Below, one piece after another: positions 53,328-61,127 of a stretch of 64,000 bases of DNA. This DNA comes from Dokdonella koreensis DS-123 (GTDB lineage Bacteria; Pseudomonadota; Gammaproteobacteria; Xanthomonadales; Rhodanobacteraceae), in assembly GCF_001632775.1 (NCBI RefSeq), contig NZ_CP015249.1, positions 3,452,686-3,516,685 of the forward strand, in the 5' to 3' direction. Both the position numbers and the translations under genes were made by a program. The notes under the pieces were generated by a model. The model ran no database searches. It saw only the letters and a list, made by a program, of their open reading frames with translations, and was not told where the DNA came from. Each line of letters opens with the position of its first letter. Positions within the stretch are counted from its first letter, which is position 1.

Positions 53328-54049
53328 ATGCACCGACCGACGGCGACGCTGCCTCCCGGGTCAAACTGGAGCCCAGCTGGAAGCAGCGGGTGGGCGCCTG
53401 GTTCGAGCGCCCGGAGATGATCGCGCTCAGCCGGTTTCTGCGCGAGGAGAAGCAGGCCGGCAAGGTGATCTACCCGCCCGGCTCGCAGATCTTCGCCGCG
53501 CTCGATACGACGCCGTTCGACGCGGTCAAGGTGGTGATCCTCGGCCAGGACCCGTATCACGGGCCGCGCCAGGCGCACGGCCTGTGCTTCTCGGTGCTGC
53601 CCGGCGTGGCGGTACCGCCGTCGCTGGAGAACATCTTCAAGGAGATCGAGCGCGACCTGGGCATCGCCCGGCCGGACCACGGCTGCCTGATCCCCTGGGC
53701 CCGCCAGGGCGTGCTGCTGCTCAACGCCGTCCTCACCGTGGAGCGCGGCCAGGCCGGTTCGCACCAGGGCAAGGGCTGGGAGGGCTTCACCGACGCCTGC
53801 GTGGACGCGCTCAACCGCGAGCGCGAGAACCTGGTCTTCCTGCTCTGGGGCAGCTATGCCCAGGCCAAGGGCAAGCTGATCGACGGACGCCGCCACCGCG
53901 TCCTGAAGGCGCCCCACCCCTCGCCGCTTTCGGCGCACCGCGGCTTCATCGGCTGCGGCCATTTCTCTCGTACAAACGAGTACTTGCAGCAGCATGGCCA
54001 GGCGCCGATCGACTGGCGGCTGCCGCCGGCCGACCAGCTGGCGATCTGA
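53324..54049 (+). CDS. ung: Uracil-DNA glycosylase
   Basis: Ung removes uracil from DNA in base excision repair. The protein is 241 residues, a usual length. The catalytic Asp is in [22 protein letters not shown], the uracil-binding Asn in [17 protein letters not shown], and the C-terminal active-site His in [19 protein letters not shown]. It overlaps the receiver gene by ATGA. rpoH begins 192 bp after its stop, in a new unit with its own regulatory region. Confidence 0.96.
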   Translation: MNAPTDGDAASRVKLEPSWKQRVGAWFERPEMIALSRFLREEKQAGKVIYPPGSQIFAALDTTPFDAVKVVILGQDPYHGPRQAHGLCFSVLPGVAVPPSLENIFKEIERDLGIARPDHGCLIPWARQGVLLLNAVLTVERGQAGSHQGKGWEGFTDACVDALNRERENLVFLLWGSYAQAKGKLIDGRRHRVLKAPHPSPLSAHRGFIGCGHFSRTNEYLQQHGQAPIDWRLPPADQLAI

Positions 54050-54170
54050 TCCGGCGGCCCGGCGCGCCGATTGTTCACGCAGGCGCACCAGAGAAATAAC
54101 GGCCGATTCACGAATTCGGGTGTAGTATACCGGTCAGTTCAGAAAAGGCCGCCGGTCGTCACCCTTCGGG

Positions 54171-54198
54171 GGAACTTCCGGCACTGTTAGCACTCCCA
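54171..54198 (+). promoter_or_regulatory. Possible sigma-E (RpoE) promoter of rpoH
   Basis: GGAACTT (54171-54177) matches the extracytoplasmic sigma-E -35 core, and TCCCA (54194-54198) follows after 16 bp, the spacing of sigma-E promoters such as the E. coli rpoH P3. The -10 match is partial (TCNNA). It overlaps the CIRCE element, so HrcA binding would be expected to block it. A TATAC further upstream (near 54126) could be another start. Confidence 0.4.
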
Positions 54199-54213
54199 TA
54201 ACAAGAGTGCTAA
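54187..54213. promoter_or_regulatory. CIRCE operator (HrcA-binding inverted repeat) upstream of rpoH
   Basis: TTAGCACTC, a 9-bp spacer, and GAGTGCTAA form a perfect match to the CIRCE consensus, the operator of the heat-shock repressor HrcA. It sits 28-54 bp upstream of the rpoH start codon, where it would repress transcription or lie in the leader. CIRCE normally controls groESL and hrcA-dnaK operons. Here the only downstream gene is rpoH, so HrcA would control sigma-32. Confidence 0.92.
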
Positions 54214-54240
54214 TTCGCCATCGATCAGGAGAACACCCTC

Positions 54241-55116
54241 ATGAGCAATGCCGTGGTCGCCAGCGCCTTGCCGATCTCGAACCTGCCGGTTCCGAGTGCG
54301 ATCGGCAGCCTCGATGCCTATGTATCGGCGGTTCACCGTTTTCCAATGCTGAGCCAGGACGACGAGCAGTCGCTGGCCCGCCGTTTCATCGAAGCCGACG
54401 ACCTCGACGCGGCCAAGCAGCTGGTGATGTCGCACCTGCGCTTCGTCGTCCATGTCGCCCGCGGCTATTCCGGCTACGGACTGCAGCTGGGCGACCTGAT
54501 CCAGGAAGGCAACATCGGCCTGATGAAGGCGGTCAAGCGCTTCGACCCGGACCAGGGCGTGCGCCTGGTGTCCTTCGCGGTGCACTGGATCCGTGCCGAG
54601 ATGCACGAGTTCATCCTGCGCAACTGGCGCATCGTCAAGATCGCGACCACCAAGGCGCAGCGCAAGCTGTTCTTCAATCTGCGCAAGTCGAAGAAGCGCC
54701 TGGGCTGGATGAACGCCGAAGAGGTCAACACGGTCGCCCGCGAGCTCGGCGTGCCGGCGGCCACGGTGCTGGAGATGGAAGCGCGCCTGTCCGGCAAGGA
54801 CATCGCGTTCGATGCGCCGACCGATGATGACGAGGACGCCAAGCCGTCGCCGGCGATGTTCCTGATCGACCACAGCGCCGATCCGTACAGCGCCGTCGAA
54901 AGCGAATCGGAAGAGGAATCGAGCCTCGACACGCTGCATCGCGGCCTGGAGAAACTCGACACCCGCTCGCGCGACATCATCCAGCGCCGCTGGCTGCGCG
55001 ACGGCGACAAGGCGACGCTGCAGGAGCTGGCGGACGAGTACGGCGTTTCGGCCGAGCGCATCCGCCAGATCGAGGCCAATGCGATGAAGAAGATGCGCAC
55101 GCTGTTCGTCGCCTGA
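54241..55116 (+). CDS. rpoH: RNA polymerase sigma factor RpoH (sigma-32)
   Basis: This is the heat-shock sigma factor, 291 residues, from ATG 54241 with AGGAGA 8 bp upstream. Region 1.2 is [29 protein letters not shown]. Region 2 contains [39 protein letters not shown]. The RpoH-box region includes [18 protein letters not shown], which is specific to sigma-32. Region 4 ends with [26 protein letters not shown]. The ftsE-ftsX-rpoH order is common in gammaproteobacteria, though two extra genes are inserted here. The upstream region carries a CIRCE element and a possible sigma-E promoter. A terminator follows. Confidence 0.96.
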   Translation: MSNAVVASALPISNLPVPSAIGSLDAYVSAVHRFPMLSQDDEQSLARRFIEADDLDAAKQLVMSHLRFVVHVARGYSGYGLQLGDLIQEGNIGLMKAVKRFDPDQGVRLVSFAVHWIRAEMHEFILRNWRIVKIATTKAQRKLFFNLRKSKKRLGWMNAEEVNTVARELGVPAATVLEMEARLSGKDIAFDAPTDDDEDAKPSPAMFLIDHSADPYSAVESESEEESSLDTLHRGLEKLDTRSRDIIQRRWLRDGDKATLQELADEYGVSAERIRQIEANAMKKMRTLFVA

Positions 55117-55136
55117 GCCGCGTATTCCCCGTAGTC

Positions 55137-55169
55137 ACGACGGCCCCTCGACGGGGCCGTCGTCGTTTT
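55137..55169 (+). terminator. Rho-independent terminator of rpoH
   Basis: An 11-bp perfect stem (ACGACGGCCCC / GGGGCCGTCGT) with a 5-nt loop is followed by CGTTTT, 21-53 bp after the rpoH stop and just before the convergent priA stop at 55189. Confidence 0.88.
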
Positions 55170-55188
55170 CGGGAACCGACTGCCGGCT

Positions 55189-57396
55189 TCAGAACAGGTC
55201 GATCGGATCGACGTCGATCGACCAGCGCAGCTGCCGCCCGCCCGGAAGCGCGGCGACCTGCGGCAGCCATGACGTCAGGTAGCCCTGCAGCGGCCCGCGC
55301 TCGTCGGCCTCGACGATGACCTGGCCGCGATGCGCGCCGGCCCGCCGCGGCATCGGTGCCGACAGCGGCCCCTGCAGGCGGACGCCCTCCGGTGCCGGCC
55401 GTACGCGGCAGGCGGCGGACAGGAACTGCTCCAGGAGCGCCGGGTCCTCCGCCTCGGCACGCAGCAAGGCCAGATAGCCGTACGGTGGCAGTTGTGCCTG
55501 CCGCCGCTCCTCCAGCAGGGCCTGCGCCAGCGCGCGATAGCCGCCGCCGCGCAAGGTCGCCAGCAGCGGGTGATCCGGATGATGGGTCTGCAACCAGACC
55601 TGGCCGGGCCGCGATGCACGGCCGGCGCGGCCGGCCACCTGGACGATCAGCTGGCCGAGGCGCTCGCCGGCGCGGAAGTCCACACTGAACAGGCCCTCGT
55701 CGATGCTGACCAGCACGACCAGGCTCAACCGCGCCAGGTCATGCCCTTTGGCGAGGATCTGCGTGCCGACCAGGATGCGCGGCGCCTCGTCGGCGAGGCC
55801 GTCGAGCAAGGCATCGCGCGCGCGCCGGCTGCGTGTGGTGTCGCGGTCGATCCGCACGATCGGCACGTCCGGGAAGCGCGCGCGCAGCACGTCTTCCAGG
55901 CGTTCGGTGCCGTGTCCCTGCGGCACGATCGCCAGCCCGCCGCAGGCCGGACACCCCGGCGGCACCGGCTGCTCCGCGCCGCAGTGGTGGCAGATCAGCC
56001 GGGAACGCCCGCGATGCAGCGTCATCGGCCGGTCGCAGCGCCGGCACTGCGCGCTCCAGCCGCAGTCCCGGCATTGCAGCACCGGTGCGTAGCCGCGGCG
56101 GTTGCGGAAGACCAGCGCCTGTTCGCCGCGATCGAGGCAGGCGCGGATGGCCGCCAGCGCCGGCTCCGCCAGCCCGTGCTGCAGCGGCTGCCGGCGCAGG
56201 TCCACGATGTGCAGGTCCGGCGGCCGCGCGCTGCCGGCGCGCTGCCGCAGGTGCAGGTGCCGGTAACGGCCCGCCTCGGCATTGGCCAGCGATTCGAGCG
56301 ACGGCGTGGCCGATCCGAGCACGACCGGTACCTGCAAGGCCTTGGCGCGCACCAGGGCCAGGTCGCGCGCGTGGTAGCGGAAGCCTTCCTGCTGCTTGTA
56401 CGAAGTGTCGTGTTCCTCGTCCACGACCAGCAGGCCCGGCCGCGGCAGCGGCACGAAGACCGCCGAACGCGTTCCCAGCACCACCGGTGCGTCGCCGCGC
56501 GCGGCCGCCAGCCAGGCGCGTGCACGCTCGACCTCGCCCAGGCCCGAGTGCAGGACCGCGATCGTGACGCCCAGCCGCTCGCGGAACCGCCGCAGCATCT
56601 GCGGCGTCAGCGCGATCTCCGGCACCAGCACCAGGGCCTGCCGGCCGCGCGCGATGCAGCTGCCGATCAGGTCCAGGTAGACCTCGGTCTTGCCGCTGCC
56701 GGTGACACCGTGGAGCAGGATCGGCACGAAGCGGTCCGGCTCGGCCGCCACCGCGGCGACCACGGCGGCCTGCTCGGTGTTGAGGGGTGGCCCGGGGCTC
56801 GGCCGCGGCGGCGCACTGGCGACCGGCACGCGACGGCAGCCGACCCAGCCGCGCTGGCGCAGGCTGCGCGCCGCTGCCCGCCAGCCGGGCAGGCGCAGGT
56901 CGAGCAGGGCCGCCGCGACGGCGCCTTCGGCGAGCTGGTCGAGCAGGCGGTCGGGGCGGGTGCCACGCCGGCGCCCGGGATTCTCGCGCGCCTGGCGGCC
57001 GGCGTCCTCGAGGAACCACACTTCCTCATCCTCGGTGGGCGGCGTCCGCGCACTGCGCAGGGCCTGCGGCAGCGCCGCCTCCAGGACCTCGCCGAGCGGG
57101 TGGTGGTAGTAGCGCGACGCCCATTCGAGGCTGCCGAGCAGTTCCTCGGTCAGCCACGGCGCCGGGTCGAGGACCTCCCCGATCGGCTTGAGCCGGCCCG
57201 GGGCGACGGCGGCGGCCTCGGCATGGCCGACCACGACGCCGACCGTATCGCGGCGACCGAACGGGACACGCACCCGGCAGCCGCGCGCCGGGATCGGAAC
57301 GCCGGCGGGAACCGCGTAGTCGAAGGCCTGGGCGAGGGGTACCGGAACCGCGACGCGAACGATCGCCTGCGGGGCTGCCGGAAGATCATCGGACAT
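55189..57396 (-). CDS. priA: Primosomal protein N' (replication restart helicase PriA)
   Basis: PriA restarts stalled replication forks. The protein is 735 residues, a typical length. The N-terminal DNA-binding domain (RVAVPVPLAQAFDYAVP, RGCRVRVPFGRR) is followed by a winged-helix-like region. Walker A is LLHGVTGSGKTEVYLD, and the DEAH-type box is LLVVDEEHDTSYKQQEGFRYHARDL. The zinc-binding cysteines are in LQCRDCGWSAQCRRCDRPM and ICHHCGAEQPVPPGCPACGG. The helicase C-terminal motif is VQVAGRAGRASRPGQV. It is convergent with rpoH. Its upstream region holds paired DnaA boxes. Confidence 0.96.
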   Translation of the reverse strand: MSDDLPAAPQAIVRVAVPVPLAQAFDYAVPAGVPIPARGCRVRVPFGRRDTVGVVVGHAEAAAVAPGRLKPIGEVLDPAPWLTEELLGSLEWASRYYHHPLGEVLEAALPQALRSARTPPTEDEEVWFLEDAGRQARENPGRRRGTRPDRLLDQLAEGAVAAALLDLRLPGWRAAARSLRQRGWVGCRRVPVASAPPRPSPGPPLNTEQAAVVAAVAAEPDRFVPILLHGVTGSGKTEVYLDLIGSCIARGRQALVLVPEIALTPQMLRRFRERLGVTIAVLHSGLGEVERARAWLAAARGDAPVVLGTRSAVFVPLPRPGLLVVDEEHDTSYKQQEGFRYHARDLALVRAKALQVPVVLGSATPSLESLANAEAGRYRHLHLRQRAGSARPPDLHIVDLRRQPLQHGLAEPALAAIRACLDRGEQALVFRNRRGYAPVLQCRDCGWSAQCRRCDRPMTLHRGRSRLICHHCGAEQPVPPGCPACGGLAIVPQGHGTERLEDVLRARFPDVPIVRIDRDTTRSRRARDALLDGLADEAPRILVGTQILAKGHDLARLSLVVLVSIDEGLFSVDFRAGERLGQLIVQVAGRAGRASRPGQVWLQTHHPDHPLLATLRGGGYRALAQALLEERRQAQLPPYGYLALLRAEAEDPALLEQFLSAACRVRPAPEGVRLQGPLSAPMPRRAGAHRGQVIVEADERGPLQGYLTSWLPQVAALPGGRQLRWSIDVDPIDLF

Positions 57397-57503
57397 CGGG
57401 CAAGTCTATCCGCCGCACCGGCGAGCGGCAGGGCTTAGCGGGACCTTCTCACCCTCGCTCACGGAAACTGACGCCAAGTGGCTGCCACACCGGGCATTTG
57501 CCG

Positions 57504-57528
57504 CTTATCCACAAGCGTTGTGGATAAG
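57504..57528. promoter_or_regulatory. Inverted pair of consensus DnaA boxes near priA
   Basis: CTTATCCACA and TGTGGATAAG flank a 5-bp spacer; each holds a perfect TTATCCACA box, arranged head to head. They lie about 110 bp upstream of the priA start. A one-mismatch box (TGTGCACAA) follows at 57709. Between them, about 57594-57645, is an AT-rich stretch unlike the surroundings. This and the rest of the 357-bp gap between priA and the DUF3667 gene (57397-57753) hold no credible gene. Confidence 0.75.
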
Positions 57529-57753
57529 TCTGTGGACCAACGGTCGGGAGCAGGGAGCGGAGCGCACAGCGGCGCGCCGCGCGCCACCTTGGCGAATCTT
57601 TAACCAATCTGAAATACATCAATACAAACAGGTGCTTGGGAAACAAGCTCGGACCAACGATGACGGCCGCGTGACATTCGCGGGCGGTCGCCGCGGCCCC
57701 GTGCTGCCTGTGCACAAAAGACTTGACAACACCTCCGGCTGCGCCTTCGGAGC

Positions 57754-59016
57754 TCAGGCCACGGCCATGCCGACGACCAGGGCGGCCACCAGGCCCAGCG
57801 ACAGCAGGAACGAGTAGCACATGCCGATCACGCCGTAGGCCAGCACGCCCATGATCCAGCCTTGCCGGTAGACGCGCTTCTGCATCAGCAGCAGGTACAG
57901 CGGCAGCCAGACCCAGGCGGCGACGATCAGCCAGCCGATCGGCGTGCTGACCCCCGGCAGGCCGATCGCCGCGTCGCGCAGCGCGTAGAGCAGGATCAGG
58001 ACCAGCAGCGAGAGGAAGATGAAGGCGTGGCTGTGCAGCGCCACCATCAGGTGCTCCATATAGAGGCGGCGCTTGAAGATGTAGACGATCTTCAGCAGCA
58101 CCGCGAACAGCGGCATCAGCACGAACAGCGTCTGCGGCAGCACCGAGAACATCGCGGTGCCCAATAGGGCCGGCTTGCGGGCGGCCATGCGCGTGTTCTC
58201 GAGCATGTGCCCGAGGGCGACGTTGATGCGCCGGTTGGCGGCCTGCGGCAGCCAGGTGACTTCGACCGGATTGGTCTTCGCATCCCAGGGCTGACCGTTG
58301 AAGCTGAAGACCGCGTTGAACACCCGCTCCATTGCCGTCGCGTCGTTCTCCCCGTCCTTCGTTCCCGCCTTGTCCGTTCCCGCCTTGTCCGTTCCCGCCT
58401 TGTCCGTTCCCGCCTTGTCCGTTCCCGCCTTGTCCGTTCCCGCCTTGTCCGACCCGGCCTTCCCCGGTCCTCCCTTCCCGGGTGCGGACGAATCCGGCGG
58501 CGCCGCGGGCGGCGCCGCGGCCTGGCCGGTGGCGGTATCGGTAACCGGCGGCGGCCGATCGTCGTCGGCCACCACGATGGCGCTGTTGACGAACTGGTCC
58601 TCCAATGCGACCTGCACCGCGAAGATCGACAGCACGCACAGCACGAAGAACAGCCGGAACGGCGTGACGTAGCGAACGCGCCGGCCGGCACAGTACTCGG
58701 TCGTCAGGAAGCCGGGACGGAAGTACAGGTCGAATATCGAACGGAAGATGCGCGAATCGACGTTGAAGACGATGTCGGCCAAGTCCGACCCCACTTCGCG
58801 CAGGCTGCGGATCATGCCCTTCTCGGGCTGGCCGCAGCGGTAGCAGTAGCTGCCGTACATCGGCTCGCCGCAATTGCCGCAGGACGGGAAGGTGGGCGCC
58901 GGCGCAACCGGCTCGGCCACCGGCACGTCCAGCACTGCCGGCACGCGCGCGCTGCCGGCGTCCCGAAGGGCCGCTGCCTTGGCCGGTTCCAGAGGATCTT
59001 CCGCGCCGCTGCTCAT
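57754..59016 (-). CDS. DUF3667-type membrane protein with zinc-ribbon start and repeat-encoded linker
   Basis: This 420-residue protein starts at ATG 59016 (MSSGAEDPLEPAKAAAL). A short zinc-ribbon (CGNCGEPMYGSYCYRCGQP, about residues 46-64) is followed by RSLREVGSDLADIVFNVDSRIFRSI, the DUF3667 signature. One helix around residue 118 (PFRLFFVLCVLSIFAVQVAL) and a cytosolic or periplasmic loop with six near-identical DKAGT pentapeptides (about 190-220) precede five C-terminal helices (FSVLPQTLFVLMPLFAVLL to LLSLGLVAALVVGMAVA). The function is unknown; DUF3667 proteins are often found in Xanthomonadales and Bacteroidetes. It is divergent from the MATE gene. Confidence 0.87.
   Translation of the reverse strand: MSSGAEDPLEPAKAAALRDAGSARVPAVLDVPVAEPVAPAPTFPSCGNCGEPMYGSYCYRCGQPEKGMIRSLREVGSDLADIVFNVDSRIFRSIFDLYFRPGFLTTEYCAGRRVRYVTPFRLFFVLCVLSIFAVQVALEDQFVNSAIVVADDDRPPPVTDTATGQAAAPPAAPPDSSAPGKGGPGKAGSDKAGTDKAGTDKAGTDKAGTDKAGTDKAGTKDGENDATAMERVFNAVFSFNGQPWDAKTNPVEVTWLPQAANRRINVALGHMLENTRMAARKPALLGTAMFSVLPQTLFVLMPLFAVLLKIVYIFKRRLYMEHLMVALHSHAFIFLSLLVLILLYALRDAAIGLPGVSTPIGWLIVAAWVWLPLYLLLMQKRVYRQGWIMGVLAYGVIGMCYSFLLSLGLVAALVVGMAVA
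58361..58450. repeat. 15-bp minisatellite, six perfect copies
   Basis: Six consecutive perfect copies of GTTCCCGCCTTGTCC on the plus strand lie inside the DUF3667 gene. Each copy adds five residues (DKAGT) without changing frame, so slippage would alter linker length only. Perfect identity points to recent expansion. Confidence 0.9.
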
Positions 59017-59209
59017 ACCGAAACTTCGCGCTCCCCGATCGGCGACGCCGCTCGCCAGGCTGCGGACGATACCGGTTTTTGTTCGCGATCGGGGGCCCGG
59101 TAGCGGCCGCATGCGCGCCGGGAAACACTCTGTATCCGCGGCTGAAGCGGACGCCGCCGAGGGCGCTGGTAGACTGGCGGACCGGAATACCCTGCTGCGC
59201 CCAGTCGCG

Positions 59210-60616
59210 ATGACCCGCCACCCTTTCCTCGACCGGCAGCGCCTGGGGCGCGAGCTGAAGGACACGCTGCGCCTGGCCGGACCGCTGGTGCTCGGCCAGC
59301 TGTCGGCTGTCGGCATGAACGTGATCGACACGGTGCTGGCGGGCCATCTCAATGCGCGCACGCTGGCCGCGGTGGCGGTCGGCACCAGCATCTGGTCGCT
59401 GACGCTGGTGCTGTCGCTCGGCGTGATGATGGCGGTACCGCCGTCGGTGGCACAGCTGCACGGCGCGGGCCGGCACGGCGCGATCGGCGCCCTGCTGCGC
59501 CAGGCGCTGTGGCTGGCCGGCAGCATGGGCGTCGTGCTCGGGCTGGCGACGGCGTTCGGCGGCCCCTTGTTGTTCGACCTGATCGGCGTCGACCCGGTGC
59601 TGGCCACCGACGTACGCCATTTCCTGCACGCGATCGCCTTCGGCGCGCCGGCGATGGCCCTGTACTTCGCATTGCGCGGTCTCAGCGAAGGCATCGGCCT
59701 GACGCGGCCGACGATGTACTTCGGCCTGCTCGGCCCGGCCTTGCTGGCGCCGGTCGGCTATGTGCTGATGTACGGCCGATTGGGACTGCCGGCGCTGGGC
59801 GCGGCCGGTGCCGGCATCGCCACCGCGCTCGCGCTGTGGGTACAGATGCTGTGCATGCTGTGCTACATCGCGCATCACCCGGCGTACCGGCACCTGCAGC
59901 CGTTCGGGCGCAGGGAACGGCCCAACCCGCGCGCGATCGGCGAACTGCTGCGGATCGGTGCGCCGATGGGCGTCACCGTATTCATGGAAGCGAGCCTGTT
60001 CGTCGCCGTCGCGCTGATCATCGGACGCCTCGGCGCCGACGTGGTCGCCAGCCACCAGGTGGCGATCAACGTCGCCTCCTGCGCCTTCATGATTCCGCTC
60101 GGCATCGCCATGGCGACCACCGTGCGGGTCGGTCACGCGGTCGGCCGCAACGACGGCGAAGGCGTGAAGATGGCGGGCCTGGCCGGCTTCGCGCTGACGC
60201 TGGCGATCCAGTGCGTCTCGGCCGGCATCTTCTTCGGCTTCCCGCACGCCATCGCCGCGCTCTATACCCGCGATGCGGTGGTGATCGCGCTCGCCGCGCA
60301 GCTGCTGGTGCTGGCCGGCATGTTCCAGTTGTCCGACGGCATCCAGGTGGCCGCCAACGGCGCGCTGCGCGGTCTCAAGGACACGCGCACGCCGATGGTC
60401 ATCACGCTGCTAGCGTACTGGGGCGTCGGCATGCCGGTCGGCTGGTGGCTGACCTTCCCCGGCGGGTTCGGTGCGCGCGGCATGTGGATCGGCCTGATCG
60501 CCGGTCTCAGCATGGCCGCCGTACTGCTGACGCTGCGCTTCCACCGCCAGGCGGCGCGTTTCCACACCGCCGTCGATGAGGGTCAGCGGCGGGACGCGGC
60601 GGCCGGCCGCGCCTAG
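59210..60616 (+). CDS. MATE family efflux transporter (NorM-like)
   Basis: This cation-driven multidrug exporter has 12 helices and 468 residues, starting at ATG 59210. The N-terminal half has LRLAGPLVLGQLSAVGMNVIDTVLAGHLNARTLAAVAVG, the MATE signature. The second half repeats it as LLRIGAPMGVTVFMEASLFVAVALIIGRLGADVVASHQVAIN. The conserved Asp/Pro positions in helix 1 and the GLKDTRTP motif (LRGLKDTRTPMV) are present, as in NorM. TAGACT at about 59170 may be a -10 element. Its last 207 bp overlap the antisense end of the DUF3301 gene. Confidence 0.92.
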   Translation: MTRHPFLDRQRLGRELKDTLRLAGPLVLGQLSAVGMNVIDTVLAGHLNARTLAAVAVGTSIWSLTLVLSLGVMMAVPPSVAQLHGAGRHGAIGALLRQALWLAGSMGVVLGLATAFGGPLLFDLIGVDPVLATDVRHFLHAIAFGAPAMALYFALRGLSEGIGLTRPTMYFGLLGPALLAPVGYVLMYGRLGLPALGAAGAGIATALALWVQMLCMLCYIAHHPAYRHLQPFGRRERPNPRAIGELLRIGAPMGVTVFMEASLFVAVALIIGRLGADVVASHQVAINVASCAFMIPLGIAMATTVRVGHAVGRNDGEGVKMAGLAGFALTLAIQCVSAGIFFGFPHAIAALYTRDAVVIALAAQLLVLAGMFQLSDGIQVAANGALRGLKDTRTPMVITLLAYWGVGMPVGWWLTFPGGFGARGMWIGLIAGLSMAAVLLTLRFHRQAARFHTAVDEGQRRDAAAGRA

Positions 60617-60958
60617 CGGCAGCGGCGGATCGACCCGATCGGTCAAGGCCGACGCCTGTTGCGGCATCGGGATGCTCCAGGTCTGCAGCGCGTCGCCGAG
60701 CAGGTCGAGATGGCCCGGATGCCGGTTGTGCCCGTCGGTACTGACCTCGAAGCCGTAGCGGCGCTTGAGCCGCAGGCGGCCGTCGACACGGGTCCAGCCC
60801 AGGCGGCGCAGCGCGACGGTCTGGTCGAGCAGCTGCACGCCGGCACGGCGGCACAGGTCGCGCGCGAGGGCGCCGGCACGCTCGCGCGCCTTGAGCGCGC
60901 GCAGCCACAGCGCGATCGCGGCGCCGATGAGAAGCAGGGGAATCCATTGGGCCAGCAT
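60410..60958 (-). CDS. DUF3301 domain protein with C-terminal extension
   Basis: The frame runs 182 residues from ATG 60958. One N-terminal membrane helix (IPLLLIGAAIALWLRAL) is followed by the DUF3301 core: AGVQLLDQTVALRRLGWTRVDGRLRLKRRYGFEVSTDG, with the RLRR...YxFE(V)S(T)DG pattern. Conserved members end at about 100-110 residues; the remaining part here (PPLTLIDGGVETRRL onward) lies antisense to the MATE gene and looks like an extension. A lost stop or a true overlap are both possible. The DUF3301 part is reliable, the C-terminal end less so. The role is unknown. Confidence 0.7.
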   Translation of the reverse strand: MLAQWIPLLLIGAAIALWLRALKARERAGALARDLCRRAGVQLLDQTVALRRLGWTRVDGRLRLKRRYGFEVSTDGHNRHPGHLDLLGDALQTWSIPMPQQASALTDRVDPPLPLGAAGRRVPPLTLIDGGVETRRLAVEAQRQQYGGHAETGDQADPHAARTEPAGEGQPPADRHADAPVR

Positions 60959-61127
60959 CGCCCGAGTGTGGAGACGCCGGTGCGCCCTTGCAAGGACCGA
61001 TCCGACCGGCAAATGCACGCAGCCGGCAGCCGGTCACGGCGCGCGGTGCCGATTTCGCTAGAATCCCCCTATCAGAATCAGGGGCGCGTGGGCACCCTCC
61101 CCATCCCGGGGGTGCGCTGATCCGGAC

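Noticed and set aside
57724-57729. TTGACA on the plus strand before the DUF3667 gene
   Set aside because: No -10 element follows at 16-18 bp and there is no plus-strand gene downstream for over 1 kb.
57449-60247. 932-codon minus-strand frame spanning the priA upstream region and the MATE gene
   Set aside because: It is an artefact of GC-biased codons; the DUF3667 and MATE genes explain the region in other frames.
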